Both the position numbers and the translations under genes were made by a program. Positions 9,280 to 18,763 of a DNA stretch of 64,000 nt are shown piece by piece. Under the pieces are notes generated by a model. It had not been told where the DNA came from. It made no database searches and saw only the letters and a program-made list of their open reading frames with translations. The stretch is from Hydrogenophaga sp. IBVHS2 (GTDB lineage: Bacteria; Pseudomonadota; Gammaproteobacteria; Burkholderiales; Burkholderiaceae_C). Position 1 is the first letter of the stretch. The number at the start of each line of letters is the position of its first letter. The stretch lies in the NCBI RefSeq assembly GCF_002127215.1, contig NZ_NFUT01000004.1, positions 234,592 to 298,591 on the forward strand, in the 5' to 3' direction.

Positions 9280-10632
9280 ATGTCCGATCCCACTGCCCAC
9301 GCTGCCGGCGGCCTGCCACCGGACGATCCGCTGCGCCATGAACTGCACAACGAGGTGCATGCCCGCCCTCCGGCCCGCATCCAGCTGCCGGCCCTGGTGG
9401 TGTTCGTGGCGGTGCTCAACGAGGGGGTCGGCCGCGCCACCGAGTGGGAACACCTGCGGCAGCTGCGCGGTCAGCAGGACCTGGTCCTGGACGAGCTGGC
9501 CGGCAACTTTGTCCGGCTGAACCTGGGCACCAGCACCCTCAAATGGGAGCGGCACACCGAGTTCACCCGTTATTCCATCGTGCTGCCGCTGCCCGCCGGC
9601 ACCTCGCTGGCCGACACCACAGCCCTGCACCTCGATCCGGCGGAAGTGCCCGCCGACTGGCTGCAGCGGATCCCGGGCCGTACCGTGGCCGCCATCCGGC
9701 TGGCCATGGTCGAAGCGGCCCTGCCCGAGGCCACACCGGCAGCGCAGGCCCGCCTGATGGAGCCGGCCGCCCGCTGGTTCGAAGGGCGCACCGTGGTGGC
9801 CTCCCAGCTCGGCGGCGGCCATTCGTGGGCCGTGACCGACTTCCACCTGCGGCCCTCCGGCTTCGAGCACATGCTGGTGATTGCCCCGCCCGGCACCACC
9901 GCCACCCGCGCCGGCCGCATCTCGCAGCGCCTGCTCGAACTGGAGACCTACCGGCTGATGGCATTGCGCGGTCTGCCGGTGGCCAAGGCGCTCGGCCCCA
10001 CCCTGGCCCAGGCCGAGCAGCAGCTCTCGGTGATCACCGCGCAGCTGGAGGGCAAGGCCACGTCGGAGCAAGCGCTGCTCGATGCCCTGGTGGCGCTGGC
10101 CGCCAGCGTGGAGCGGGCCACCGCCGAGAACGTCTACCGCTTTGCCGCCACGCGCGCTTACGATGCCCTGGTGTCCCAGCGCATCCACGAACTGCGCGAG
10201 AAGCCGATTCCGGGCACGCAGACCATCGGCGAGTTCATGCAGCGCCGGCTCTCGCCGGCCATGGCCACGGTGGCCGCGTCGGAACGGCGGCTGACCTCGC
10301 TGTCGGAGCGGATCGCCCGCACCAGCGCCCTGCTGCGCACCCGGGTGGACATCGTCACCGAGGCACAGAACCAGCAGCTGCTGGCCAAGCTCACCCGCGG
10401 CCAGGAACTGCAGCTGCAGCTGCAGACCACGGTGGAAGGGCTGTCCATCGCGGCCATCTCGTACTACGTGATCAGCCTGCTGCTGTATGTGGGCAAGGGC
10501 GCCAAGGCCGCCGGATTGCCGGTGCACCCGGAGGTGGCGGCCGGCGCGATGGTGCCGCTGGTGCTGTGGGCGGTGTGGCGCACCACCCGCCGCATCCATG
10601 CGCGGCTGAACCGGCCGAGCCAGCCGGACTGA
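9280..10632 (+). CDS. DUF3422 family membrane-anchored protein
   Basis: A 450-residue protein that I place in the DUF3422 family from its N-terminal HELHNEVHARPP motif, its central domain, and a C-terminal end with long helices and two hydrophobic segments (about 415-435 and 405 from the end region, near GLSIAAISYYVISLLLYVG and AGAMVPLVLWAVW). No enzymatic motif is evident and the function is unknown. The start at 9280 was preferred over an in-frame upstream start at 9193, whose extension is out of character. It ends 4 bp from the end of the opposing mnmA. Confidence 0.8.
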   Translation: MSDPTAHAAGGLPPDDPLRHELHNEVHARPPARIQLPALVVFVAVLNEGVGRATEWEHLRQLRGQQDLVLDELAGNFVRLNLGTSTLKWERHTEFTRYSIVLPLPAGTSLADTTALHLDPAEVPADWLQRIPGRTVAAIRLAMVEAALPEATPAAQARLMEPAARWFEGRTVVASQLGGGHSWAVTDFHLRPSGFEHMLVIAPPGTTATRAGRISQRLLELETYRLMALRGLPVAKALGPTLAQAEQQLSVITAQLEGKATSEQALLDALVALAASVERATAENVYRFAATRAYDALVSQRIHELREKPIPGTQTIGEFMQRRLSPAMATVAASERRLTSLSERIARTSALLRTRVDIVTEAQNQQLLAKLTRGQELQLQLQTTVEGLSIAAISYYVISLLLYVGKGAKAAGLPVHPEVAAGAMVPLVLWAVWRTTRRIHARLNRPSQPD

Positions 10633-10636
10633 GGGC

Positions 10637-11764
10637 TCAGGCGGTTTCGGCGGACGTGGTGATCACGCCGCCACCCAGGCAGACCTCGCCGTCGTAGAGC
10701 ACCGCACTCTGCCCCGGTGTGACGGCCCACTGGGGGCTGTCGAAGGCCAGCGCAAAGCCGCCAGCCCTGTCGGCCTGCACCGCACAGGCGGCGTCGCTCT
10801 GCCGGTAGCGGGTCTTGGCTCCCAGGCGACCGGGCGGCGGTGGCGTGCCGGCCACCCAGCTGGCGTCCTGGGCCTGCAGCCGGGGTGACAGCAGCCAGGG
10901 ATGGTCGTGTCCCTGCACCACCCACAGGGTGTTGGCTGCCATGTCCTTGCGGGCCACGAACCAGGGTTCGTGCTCGCTGCCGCCCTTCTGGGCGCCCTTG
11001 GCCTTCACCCCGCCGATGCCCAGCCCCTGGCGCTGCCCCAGGGTGTAGAAGCTTAGGCCCACGTGCTCGCCGATGGTGCGGCCGCGCTCGTCCTTGATCG
11101 GGCCGGGCTCCTTGGCGATGTAGCGGTTGAGGAAGTCCCGGAACGGCCGCTCGCCGATGAAGCAGATGCCGGTGCTGTCCTTCTTGCGGGCGTTGGGCAG
11201 GCCGATCTCGGCCGCGATCCGCCGCACCTCGGTCTTGGGCAGCTCGCCCACCGGGAACAGGGTCTTGGCCAGCTGGGCCTGGGTCAGGCGGTGCAGGAAG
11301 TAACTCTGGTCCTTGAGCGGGTCCAGGCCCTTGAGCAGCTGCACCTGGCCGTCCTGCTCGCGCACCCGCGCGTAGTGGCCGGTGGCGATCTTCCCGGCGC
11401 CCAGCCGCATGGCATGGTCGAGGAAGGCCTTGAACTTGATCTCGGCATTGCACAGGATGTCCGGGTTGGGCGTGCGGCCGGCCTGGTACTCGCGCAGGAA
11501 TTCGGCGAACACCCGGTCCTTGTACTCGGCCGCGAAGTTGACGTGTTCCACGTCGATGCCGATGACATCGGCCACGCTGGCCGCATCGATCCAGTCCTGG
11601 CGGCTGGTGCAGTGTTCGCTGTCGTCGTCATCTTCCCAGTTCTTCATGAAGATGCCGACCACCTCATGCCCCTGCTGCTTGAGCAGCCAGGCACTGACGG
11701 CGGAATCCACACCGCCGCTGAGGCCGACCACCACCCGCTGGCGGACATGCTGTTTGTTACTCAT
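10637..11764 (-). CDS. mnmA: tRNA-specific 2-thiouridylase
   Basis: A 375-residue enzyme that thiolates U34 in tRNA-Lys, -Glu and -Gln. The PP-loop SGGVDSAV lies at residues 16-23. The two catalytic cysteines are C105 ([10 protein letters not shown]) and C201 (STGICFIGE). The tRNA-binding [14 protein letters not shown] segment is present near residue 45. The start at 11764 was chosen because the upstream in-frame extension (to 11860) is not conserved-looking and would overlap the promoter region of the divergent PepSY gene. Confidence 0.96.
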   Translation of the reverse strand: MSNKQHVRQRVVVGLSGGVDSAVSAWLLKQQGHEVVGIFMKNWEDDDDSEHCTSRQDWIDAASVADVIGIDVEHVNFAAEYKDRVFAEFLREYQAGRTPNPDILCNAEIKFKAFLDHAMRLGAGKIATGHYARVREQDGQVQLLKGLDPLKDQSYFLHRLTQAQLAKTLFPVGELPKTEVRRIAAEIGLPNARKKDSTGICFIGERPFRDFLNRYIAKEPGPIKDERGRTIGEHVGLSFYTLGQRQGLGIGGVKAKGAQKGGSEHEPWFVARKDMAANTLWVVQGHDHPWLLSPRLQAQDASWVAGTPPPPGRLGAKTRYRQSDAACAVQADRAGGFALAFDSPQWAVTPGQSAVLYDGEVCLGGGVITTSAETA

Positions 11765-11877
11765 GTCGCAATTATCCGCAGTGCGGGTTAAGGCTCGGAT
11801 CACCCGAGGGCTTTGGAATACAGGTACCGGTTCACAGAAGCCGGCCCTGCAATCCCTCACCCACGAAAGAGTCCCTC

Positions 11878-12135
11878 ATGAAACACACCATCACCGCCGC
11901 CGCTCTGGCCCTGACCGCTGTGGCCGCTTCCGCCGGCCCGACCTGCAACGCACCGAAAGACAGCTGGAAGCCCGAGGCCCAGTTCCAGCAGGAGCTCAAG
12001 GACCAGGGCTACAGCATCCGCAACTTCAAGGTCACCAAGGGCCAGTGCTACGAGATCTACGGCACCGACAAGACCGGCAAGAAGGTCGAGATCTATTTCG
12101 ACCCCGCCACCGGCCGGGCGATCGAGAGCAAATGA
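11878..12135 (+). CDS. Small secreted PepSY-like protein
   Basis: An 85-residue protein with a clear signal peptide (cleavage near ASA-GPTC, residue 19) and one compact domain whose end (GKKVEIYFDPATGRAIES) resembles the PepSY fold. Such proteins are periplasmic and sit beside cytochrome b561 genes in many Proteobacteria, where a role near heme or redox proteins is suspected. The stop codon overlaps the start of the cytochrome gene (ATGA), which supports a joint function. Confidence 0.85.
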   Translation: MKHTITAAALALTAVAASAGPTCNAPKDSWKPEAQFQQELKDQGYSIRNFKVTKGQCYEIYGTDKTGKKVEIYFDPATGRAIESK

Positions 12136-12677
12136 CCGCCCCGTCCGCCACGGGCCCGGCATCCCGGGTTCGCGTCTGGGACCCGCTGGTGCGGGTCTTC
12201 CACTGGTCGCTGGTGGGCTGTGTGGTGCTCAACAGCTGGGTGGTGGAAGAAGGCGAGTGGCTGCACGAATGGATCGGCTACACGGCCACCGCGCTGGTCG
12301 TCCTGCGGCTGCTGTGGGGGCTGGTCGGCAGCCACCATGCCCGCTTCGCCGACTGGTTCCCGACCCCCCGCCGCGTACGCACACACGTCGGCGCCCTGCT
12401 GCGAGGCGAAATCCCCGAGCACGCCGGTCACAACCCGCTGGGCGCACTGATGATGCTGGCGCTGATGGCGCTGGTGCTGGGCCTGGGGCTGACCGGCTGG
12501 CTGCAGGGCACCGATGCCTTCTGGGGCGTGGAATGGGTGCAGGAGCTGCACGAGGGCCTGGCCGAGACCCTGATCTGGCTCGCCGCCCTGCACGCCGCTG
12601 CTGCGCTGGTGATGGGGCGCATCGAACGCACCCGTCTGGTCAAGGCCATGTTCACCGGCGTGAAGGAACGCTACTGA
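12132..12677 (+). CDS. Cytochrome b561-type membrane cytochrome
   Basis: A 181-residue membrane protein with four predicted helices. Histidines in or near the helices, H24 (VFHWSL), H45 (LHEWIGY), H140 (QELHEG) and H154 (AALHAA), are the likely heme b ligands, as in the cytochrome b561 / Ni-Fe hydrogenase cytochrome b family. It probably passes electrons between the quinone pool and a periplasmic partner. No hydrogenase genes are nearby. It is translationally coupled to the small PepSY-like gene before it. Confidence 0.88.
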   Translation: MTAPSATGPASRVRVWDPLVRVFHWSLVGCVVLNSWVVEEGEWLHEWIGYTATALVVLRLLWGLVGSHHARFADWFPTPRRVRTHVGALLRGEIPEHAGHNPLGALMMLALMALVLGLGLTGWLQGTDAFWGVEWVQELHEGLAETLIWLAALHAAAALVMGRIERTRLVKAMFTGVKERY

Positions 12678-12707
12678 GCCCGACCGGTGCGCTGGCACAC
12701 TCCCGCC

Positions 12708-13106
12708 ATGAGCCCGGTCATTCAAGTCCATGAGGTCGAGTTCACCGCCATCCGTGCCCAGGGTGCAGGCGGTCAGAACGTCAACAAGGTCTCCAACGCG
12801 GTGCACCTGCGGTTCGCGGTGCATGGCTCCTCCCTGCCCGAGGCGGTGCAGCACCGGCTGCTGGCGCTCAGCGACACCCGTATCACGCAGGACGGCGTGA
12901 TCGTCATCAAGGCCCAGGGCAGCCGCAGCCTGGAGCAGAACAAGGCCGATGCGCTGGCCCGCCTGCAGGCGCTGGTGGACAGCGTGGCGGTGCCCCCGCG
13001 GGAGCGCAAGGCGACCCGGCCGACCCGGGCCTCGCAACAGAGGCGGCTTCAGGGCAAGGCGCTGCGCAGCGTCACCAAGCAGGCGCGCTCGCGGGTGCTG
13101 GACTGA
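12708..13106 (+). CDS. arfB: Alternative ribosome-rescue factor ArfB (peptidyl-tRNA hydrolase)
   Basis: A 132-residue protein with the release-factor catalytic motif GGQ at 21-23 (AQGAGGQNVNKVSNAVHLRF) and the long basic tail (RRLQGKALRSVTKQARSR) that ArfB inserts into the empty mRNA channel of stalled ribosomes. Length and motif order match ArfB/YaeJ rather than full release factors, which have extra domains. It ends 9 bp before the end of the opposing MarR gene. Confidence 0.93.
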   Translation: MSPVIQVHEVEFTAIRAQGAGGQNVNKVSNAVHLRFAVHGSSLPEAVQHRLLALSDTRITQDGVIVIKAQGSRSLEQNKADALARLQALVDSVAVPPRERKATRPTRASQQRRLQGKALRSVTKQARSRVLD

Positions 13107-13115
13107 TCCGGCCGC

Positions 13116-13592
13116 TCAGCGCGACACGTCGCCGGGCGCCCGGCTGTGGGCGTTGTTGGTATCGACCAGCCGCTGCAGCAGGCGCAGGAAGACGGCGCGA
13201 TCGGCCTCGTCGAGCGGCGCCAGGATCTGCTCCTGCGCACGCTGCACCGCCGGCACGGCCTGGGCCAGCACCTGCTGCCCCGCCTCGGTGAGCCAGAGCT
13301 GGCGCACCCGGCGGTCGTCGGGTGCGGTGCGGCGTTCGAGCCAGCCCCGCTGTTCCAGACGGTCGACGACACCGCCGGTGGTCGACGTGTCCAGCGCGAT
13401 GGTGCCGGCCAGCGTGCGCTGGTCGACCCCTGGCGCATGGGCCACCGTCTGCAAGGCGGCGAACTGCACCGGCGTGAGGGCCATGTCGCCCAGCTCCTGC
13501 AGGAAGATGCCCACCGAGATCTGGTGCAACCGCCGGATGCGGTGGCCCGGCATGTCGTCGATGCGCACGGCAGGGGCAAGGGGCTGGTTCAT
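13116..13592 (-). CDS. MarR-family transcriptional regulator
   Basis: A 158-residue winged-helix regulator. The HTH lies around residues 38-75 (ALTPVQFAALQTVAHAPGVDQRTLA), followed by the wing with DDRRVRQLWLT (residues 92-102), the usual MarR DxRxxxxxLT signature. It starts 20 bp after pgk stops and may be carried on the pgk transcript. The target and ligand are unknown. Confidence 0.88.
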   Translation of the reverse strand: MNQPLAPAVRIDDMPGHRIRRLHQISVGIFLQELGDMALTPVQFAALQTVAHAPGVDQRTLAGTIALDTSTTGGVVDRLEQRGWLERRTAPDDRRVRQLWLTEAGQQVLAQAVPAVQRAQEQILAPLDEADRAVFLRLLQRLVDTNNAHSRAPGDVSR

Positions 13593-13612
13593 GGGGCAGC
13601 GGCGGGACGGGG

Positions 13613-14812
13613 TCAGCCCCGGGCGCGCCGGGCCAGCACCTCGAAGGCCGGCAGGGTCTTGCCCTCCAGCACCTCCAGGAAAGCACCGCCGCCGGTGGAG
13701 ATGTAGCCCACATCCTGCTCGATGCCGTATTTCGCGATGGCGGCCAGCGTGTCGCCACCACCGGCAATGCTGAAGGCCGGGCTGGCCGCAATCGCGCGGG
13801 CGATGGTCTCGGTGCCGTGGGCGAAGGCATCGAACTCGAACACGCCCACCGGGCCGTTCCAGACGATGGTGCCGGCCGCCTTGAGCTGCGCGGCCAGCAG
13901 GGCAGCGGTCTCGGGACCGATGTCCAGGATCAGGTCGTCGTCGTCCACCTCGGTGGCCTTCTTGACGGTGGCCGGCGCGTCGGCGGCGAAGGTCTTGGCA
14001 GTGACCACATCGGTGGGGATGGGCACCGCCGCACCCCGGGCCTTCATGGCCTCGATGACCGCCTTGGCCTCGCCCACCAGATCGGGCTCGGCCAGGCTCT
14101 TGCCGATCTTCAGGCCGGCGGCCAGCATGAAGGTGTTGGCGATGCCGCCACCCACGATCAGGTTGTCCACGTTCTTCGCCAGGCTCTGCAGGATGGTGAG
14201 CTTGGTGCTGACCTTGCTGCCGGCCACGATGGCCACCAGCGGGCGCTTCGGGTTGGCCAGGGCCTGGGCGATGGCGTCCATCTCGGCGGCGAGCAGCGGA
14301 CCGGCGCAGGCCACCGGGGCGGTTTCGGCGATGCCGTAGGTGGTGCCCTCGGCCCGGTGGGCGGTGCCGAAGGCGTCGTGCACGAAGATGTCGCACAGGG
14401 CGCCGAGCTTCTTCGCCAGTTCCGGGGTGTTTTTCTTCTCGCCCACGTTGAGGCGGCAGTTCTCCAGCACCACCACCTCGCCGGGGGCCACGCTGAAGTC
14501 GCCGTCGATCCAGTTCGCCACCAGACGCACCGGGCGGTCCAGCAGCTGGCCCAGGCGGGCGGCCACGGGGGAGAGACTGTCCTCGGGCTTGAAGGCGCCT
14601 TCGGTCGGTCGACCCAGGTGGGAGGTGACCATCACCGCTGCGCCGGCCTCCAGCGCCATGCGGATCGCCGGCACGCTGGCCCGGATGCGGGTGTCTTCGG
14701 TGATGCGGCCGCTGTCGTCCTGCGGCACATTGAGGTCGGCGCGGATGAAGACACGGCGGCCCTGGGCCTGGCCGCTGGCGCACAGGTCGGAGAAACGGAG
14801 GAAGGAGGACAT
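13613..14812 (-). CDS. pgk: Phosphoglycerate kinase
   Basis: A 399-residue glycolytic enzyme, the normal bacterial length. It interconverts 1,3-bisphosphoglycerate plus ADP and 3-phosphoglycerate plus ATP. Visible signatures are the N-terminal RADLNVPQD, the substrate-binding SHLGRPTEG, the GTAHRAE segment, the hinge and nucleotide-binding regions ([17 protein letters not shown]) and GGGDTLAAI near the C-terminus. The start at 14812 ([10 protein letters not shown]) matches the family; an upstream in-frame start at 14887 is not needed. Confidence 0.97.
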   Translation of the reverse strand: MSSFLRFSDLCASGQAQGRRVFIRADLNVPQDDSGRITEDTRIRASVPAIRMALEAGAAVMVTSHLGRPTEGAFKPEDSLSPVAARLGQLLDRPVRLVANWIDGDFSVAPGEVVVLENCRLNVGEKKNTPELAKKLGALCDIFVHDAFGTAHRAEGTTYGIAETAPVACAGPLLAAEMDAIAQALANPKRPLVAIVAGSKVSTKLTILQSLAKNVDNLIVGGGIANTFMLAAGLKIGKSLAEPDLVGEAKAVIEAMKARGAAVPIPTDVVTAKTFAADAPATVKKATEVDDDDLILDIGPETAALLAAQLKAAGTIVWNGPVGVFEFDAFAHGTETIARAIAASPAFSIAGGGDTLAAIAKYGIEQDVGYISTGGGAFLEVLEGKTLPAFEVLARRARG

Positions 14813-14899
14813 GGCGGAGTGGATGAAGCGGGATCGGTGAATCGGGGGATCAGCCGCCGATTGTAGGAAACCGCCGTCCGCCGGCACCCTGCTCCGGGT

Positions 14900-16564
14900 T
14901 CAGGCGCCGCAGGGCCGGAACAGGTTCAGGGCCTCGTCGCGCGCTTGGGTCTGCACACCCATGAGCCCCAGCACGCTGTGGAACAGGTGGTCGTGCGACA
15001 CCGGGCTGGCCGCGCGCTGGCGCAGGCACCCCGTGCCCACCCCGCTGAGGGTCTGGAGAGCGGGGGAAAGCCAGGTCACCAGGGGGACCCGCTTCTGCTC
15101 GACCGGCGCGAATGCGTAGGGCAGGCCGTGGAGGTAGACCTGGCCCTCGCCCAGGGACTCGCCATGGTCGGACATGTAGATCAGCCCCGGCGCTGCGGTG
15201 CCGCTGCGGGCCTTGGCATCGAGCCAGTCCAGCGTGAGTCCGAGCACATGGTCGGTGTAGACGATGCTGTTGTCGTAGCTGTTGCGCAGCGCATCGATCG
15301 GGCAGTCGCCCAGGGTGATGGTGGTGCATTCGGGCTGGAACGGCTTGCGGTCGGCCGGAGCCCGCTTGAAATAGGCGGGCCCGTGGCTGCCCATCATGTG
15401 CAGCACCAGCACCGTGCCACGGCTTCGGCGCTGCTCGTCCAGGGTGGCCAGTTGCTGATCCAGGCTGCGAACGAGTGCCTCGTCCAGGCATTCGTCACCC
15501 TCGCACAGGGCGGGATCGGGCGCGGGCCGGGCCGAGGGCACGCGGGCGCAGACGCCCTTGCAGCCCGACTGGTTGTCGATCCACATCACCGCCAGGCCGG
15601 CGCGCTGCAGCACATCGAGCAGGTTCTGATGCCGGGCCGGCTGGTCGCCGCCCTGCTCGCGCGAGAGCGGCGAGAACATGCAGGGCACCGACACCTGGGT
15701 GTTGGTGCCGCAGGAGGTGGCGTCGGGGAAATTGACCAGCCCGCGCTCGGCGGCCCAGCGGGCCATGGTGGGCGTGGTTGGCCGGGCATAGCCGTTGAGA
15801 CCCCAGTTGGCCGCCCGGGCGGTTTCGCCCACCACCAGCACCAGCAGCGGGGGCGGCGAGGCCGCCGCTGCCGGCCGGACCAGGACGGCATTCTCACCCA
15901 CCGGGATGAGCGGACGGACCTGCTGCGGGACCTGATCGGCCACCAGCCGGGCCGAGGCATACACCGTGTTGAGCGGATTGATCATGTAGCGCACCGGCTT
16001 GTGGTTGCGCGCCAGCGAGGCCAGGTGCGAGTAACCGGGCAGGGCCACCGCCAGGGCCAGGGCCAGACCGATGCCGGCACCCGCCAGGTTGCGGCCGGTC
16101 TGGCCCAGAGGGCGTCGCCAGGACACCGGCCGACGCCAGATCCACCACAGCGGGGGACCGGCGACCAGCAGCACGCTCAGGGGCAGCGACCACGACATCA
16201 GGTCCCGCACCTCGCGGACGTCGGTATGAAGCACGTTGGCCATCATGGTGGGGTCGATGACCGCACCGTACTGCCACATGAAGTGGCTGTTGAAGGCCGC
16301 CACCACCACCAGCAGGCTGCACAGCGGGCGAAGCAGCCGTGGCCAGGCCAGCAGCGACAACAGGGCGGCCAGCACCCCCAGCACCGGCACCACCAGGGTC
16401 GCCGCCGCTGCCGCAGACCCCACATCCAGGACGCGCTGCCACAGCGGCAGGTTGCCCGCCGTGGCCAGCCAGACGGCCACCGGCCAGACCACGGTGGCCG
16501 GCGAGCGGGCAGTCAGAAGGGAGCGGGCCGCGACAGGCGGCGATGACGGAGTGGAGCGGGACAT
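14900..16564 (-). CDS. eptA: Lipid A phosphoethanolamine transferase, EptA-like
   Basis: A 554-residue inner-membrane enzyme of the alkaline phosphatase/sulfatase superfamily that adds phosphoethanolamine to lipid A, lowering its negative charge and its affinity for cationic peptides. About five membrane helices occupy residues 25-180. The periplasmic domain has the metal-binding E247 (VVGETARAANWG), the threonine nucleophile region CGTNT at 285-289 followed by SVPCMFS, cysteines forming disulfides, and the SDHGESLGE metal site. It is the last gene of an operon behind a two-component system, the arrangement of pmrC(eptA)-pmrA-pmrB. Confidence 0.93.
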   Translation of the reverse strand: MSRSTPSSPPVAARSLLTARSPATVVWPVAVWLATAGNLPLWQRVLDVGSAAAAATLVVPVLGVLAALLSLLAWPRLLRPLCSLLVVVAAFNSHFMWQYGAVIDPTMMANVLHTDVREVRDLMSWSLPLSVLLVAGPPLWWIWRRPVSWRRPLGQTGRNLAGAGIGLALALAVALPGYSHLASLARNHKPVRYMINPLNTVYASARLVADQVPQQVRPLIPVGENAVLVRPAAAASPPPLLVLVVGETARAANWGLNGYARPTTPTMARWAAERGLVNFPDATSCGTNTQVSVPCMFSPLSREQGGDQPARHQNLLDVLQRAGLAVMWIDNQSGCKGVCARVPSARPAPDPALCEGDECLDEALVRSLDQQLATLDEQRRSRGTVLVLHMMGSHGPAYFKRAPADRKPFQPECTTITLGDCPIDALRNSYDNSIVYTDHVLGLTLDWLDAKARSGTAAPGLIYMSDHGESLGEGQVYLHGLPYAFAPVEQKRVPLVTWLSPALQTLSGVGTGCLRQRAASPVSHDHLFHSVLGLMGVQTQARDEALNLFRPCGA

Positions 16565-16599
16565 CGCGCCAGTCTGGCGCGCCGACGTTAACGCTACCT

Positions 16600-17958
16600 T
16601 TAGGGGTTCCCTGGCGCATCGAGGGCCGGCCAGCGCAGCATGAAGCGGGTCGTGGCCGGCGGCTCCCCGGTGTCCCGGAGCAGGCTGCCGCCGTGCTGTT
16701 CGGCCATGCGCTGCACCAGCCGCAGGCCCAGACCGAGCCCCGGACTGGCGGCCGTGTGCGGCCCGGCGTCCGGCCGCTGCCCGTCGTCGCTGACCGATGC
16801 ACAGACCCAGGCGCCGTCCTGGAGCAGCTCCACCACGATCTGGGTGCCGGCGGGCGTGTGGCGCACCGCGTTGCCGATCAGGTTGCGCAGCGCCAGCTCC
16901 ACCAGCATGGGGGGCGCTGCGATCCACCGCGGCCCATCGGCACCGACCAGCGAGACCTCGTGCCCGGTGGCGAAGGCCGCCGGCGCCGACTCGGCCACCA
17001 GCGCCGACGCCACCGCCGACAGGTCGGAACGGGCCACCGGATCGCGCTGCGCCCGGGCCAGGTCGAGCAGCTGCTGCAGGATGCGGCCGGCCCGCAGGGC
17101 CTCCTGCTCCAGCTGGTGCAGCCGCTCGGGGCTCGGGTCGCGGCCTGCAGCGGCGGACTGCAGGGCCAGCGAGGCCAGCGGCGTGCGCAGCTCATGGGCC
17201 ACATCGCTGGCAAACTCGCGCTCGCGTCGGGCCTGTGCCTGCAACCGGTCGACCAGACCATTGATGGCCTGCACCGTGCTGGTGAACTCGCGGTAACGGT
17301 GTTCGGCACCGAGCCGGTCGCCGGCCTGGGCGTCCAGCGCCGCGACATCCTCGGACAGGTGGGTCAGCGGCCGGAGACCCTGGCGGATGGCCCAGCCCAG
17401 CAGCAGGGCCACCAGCGGCAGCACCAGGAGCGCCGGCCGGGCCAGCTGCAAGGTGATGTCGCGTCCCAGGTCGATGCGGTGTTCGATGTCCATGAGCACC
17501 GACACGGCCCGCCCGTCGTCGCTGCCGCTGCGCGCCGTGAACACCCGCCAGTGCACCGGATGGCCGCGCAGCTCGCCACGCACCGACAGGTAGCCGTTGC
17601 GCGGCGGTCCGGCGCGGAGGGCCAGCGAGCCGACCAGGTCGTGCGTGTCGGTGACCACCTGCTCCCGCCGCCATTCGATGACGGCCACCTCCTGCACATA
17701 GGCGCGGGGTCGTTCGCTGGCCCAGGGCTCGCCCGCCTTCGATGTTTGGCCGGGAGAGGCATCGAGCCAGAGCCGCGCCACCGCTTCCAGCTGACCGTCG
17801 GTGACCTCCTCGGCTTCATGGTGGCCGATCACCCAGGCCGCCACCAGCAGCGTGGCCCACACCAGCACCAGGGCGGCACAGGTCCAGCCCCACAAGGTGA
17901 ACCACAGCCGCGGCTGGACGGGAGCCTCGGGGGACGGGGGGGCAGACGGATCGGTCAT
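16600..17958 (-). CDS. Sensor histidine kinase (PmrB/QseC-like)
   Basis: A 452-residue kinase with two membrane helices (about 20-44 and 176-193) bracketing a periplasmic sensor of roughly 130 residues. Then follow a HAMP-like linker, the dimerisation helix with phospho-acceptor H255 (DVAHELRTPLASL), and an ATPase domain with NLIGNAVRHTP and PGLGLGLRLVQRM. The start overlaps the stop of the response regulator (ATGA at 17955-17958). The neighbouring eptA points to envelope or cationic-peptide sensing. Assignment to PmrB rather than QseC rests on context, not sequence. Confidence 0.9.
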   Translation of the reverse strand: MTDPSAPPSPEAPVQPRLWFTLWGWTCAALVLVWATLLVAAWVIGHHEAEEVTDGQLEAVARLWLDASPGQTSKAGEPWASERPRAYVQEVAVIEWRREQVVTDTHDLVGSLALRAGPPRNGYLSVRGELRGHPVHWRVFTARSGSDDGRAVSVLMDIEHRIDLGRDITLQLARPALLVLPLVALLLGWAIRQGLRPLTHLSEDVAALDAQAGDRLGAEHRYREFTSTVQAINGLVDRLQAQARREREFASDVAHELRTPLASLALQSAAAGRDPSPERLHQLEQEALRAGRILQQLLDLARAQRDPVARSDLSAVASALVAESAPAAFATGHEVSLVGADGPRWIAAPPMLVELALRNLIGNAVRHTPAGTQIVVELLQDGAWVCASVSDDGQRPDAGPHTAASPGLGLGLRLVQRMAEQHGGSLLRDTGEPPATTRFMLRWPALDAPGNP

Positions 17959-18647
17959 GGCGGTGGCACGAAGTAGCCCACGCCCCGCACGGTGCGGATC
18001 AGACCCTCGCCCAGCTTGCGCCGCAGGTGGTGCACATGCACCTCGATGGCATTGCTCTCCAGGGCCTCGCCGAAGCCATAGAGGGCCGCCTCGAGGCGCG
18101 ACTTGGACAGCACCTGCGGGCTGGCCTGCAGCAGCACCAGCAGCAGGCCGAATTCGCGCGCGCCCAGCACCACCGGCTCGCCCGCCTTGAGCACCGTGTG
18201 CGCCGCAGGATCGATGACCAGGTCGCCATGCTCGATGGTGGGCTGGCTGCGGCCGTGGGCACGGCGCTGCATGGCCCTCAGCCGGGCCATCATCTCGTTG
18301 GCGTCGAACGGCTTGACGATGTAGTCGTCGGCGCCGCCGTCCAGGCCGGTGATGCGGTCGTCCACCCCGTCACGGGCGGTCATGATGAGCACCGGCAGGT
18401 CGTTGCGCGGCAGCGTCTCGCGGCCGGCCTGGGGCGAAGGCTGTTGGCGGATGCGGGCCAGCAGGTCGAGGCCGTCGCCGTCGGGCAGGCCCAGATCCAG
18501 CAGCACCGCATCGAACGGTTCGACCGCCAGCGCGGCCCAGGCCGACGCCACGGTGTTGCACACATCGCAGGCATGCCCGCCCTGGCGCAGCGAGGCCTGC
18601 AGCCCGGCCGCAATGCCGGGATCGTCTTCGACAACAAGAATCCGCAT
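17955..18647 (-). CDS. OmpR-family response regulator (PmrA/QseB-like)
   Basis: A 230-residue regulator beginning MRILVVEDD. The acidic pocket (E7, D8, D9), phospho-acceptor D51 (AVLLDLGLPDGDG), a T in IMTARD and K in KPFDANE are all present, followed by an OmpR-type winged helix. A longer loop (QQPSPQAGRETLPRND) sits between beta-3 and beta-4. The start at 18647 was chosen because family members begin here; the in-frame start at 18680 adds eleven residues. It is the first gene of the kinase-eptA operon and is divergent from a PAP2 phosphatase. Confidence 0.92.
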   Translation of the reverse strand: MRILVVEDDPGIAAGLQASLRQGGHACDVCNTVASAWAALAVEPFDAVLLDLGLPDGDGLDLLARIRQQPSPQAGRETLPRNDLPVLIMTARDGVDDRITGLDGGADDYIVKPFDANEMMARLRAMQRRAHGRSQPTIEHGDLVIDPAAHTVLKAGEPVVLGAREFGLLLVLLQASPQVLSKSRLEAALYGFGEALESNAIEVHVHHLRRKLGEGLIRTVRGVGYFVPPP

Positions 18648-18682
18648 GGAAGAAAGCCGTGGGTCCGATGGGGTTTGCATTA

Positions 18683-18695
18683 CGACCGATGGTCG
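18683..18695. promoter_or_regulatory. Candidate operator, 13-bp inverted repeat
   Basis: CGACC-GAT-GGTCG is a perfect short palindrome in the 116-bp region between the divergent response regulator and PAP2 genes. Its position would suit autoregulation or control of the PAP2 gene. Short palindromes arise easily in GC-rich DNA, so this is only a candidate. Confidence 0.25.
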
Positions 18696-18763
18696 CTGCG
18701 GGCGATTATGGGAGCCTGAGCCCCGGCCAGGACCTCATGGTCACATAAGCATGGCCGCCCACA

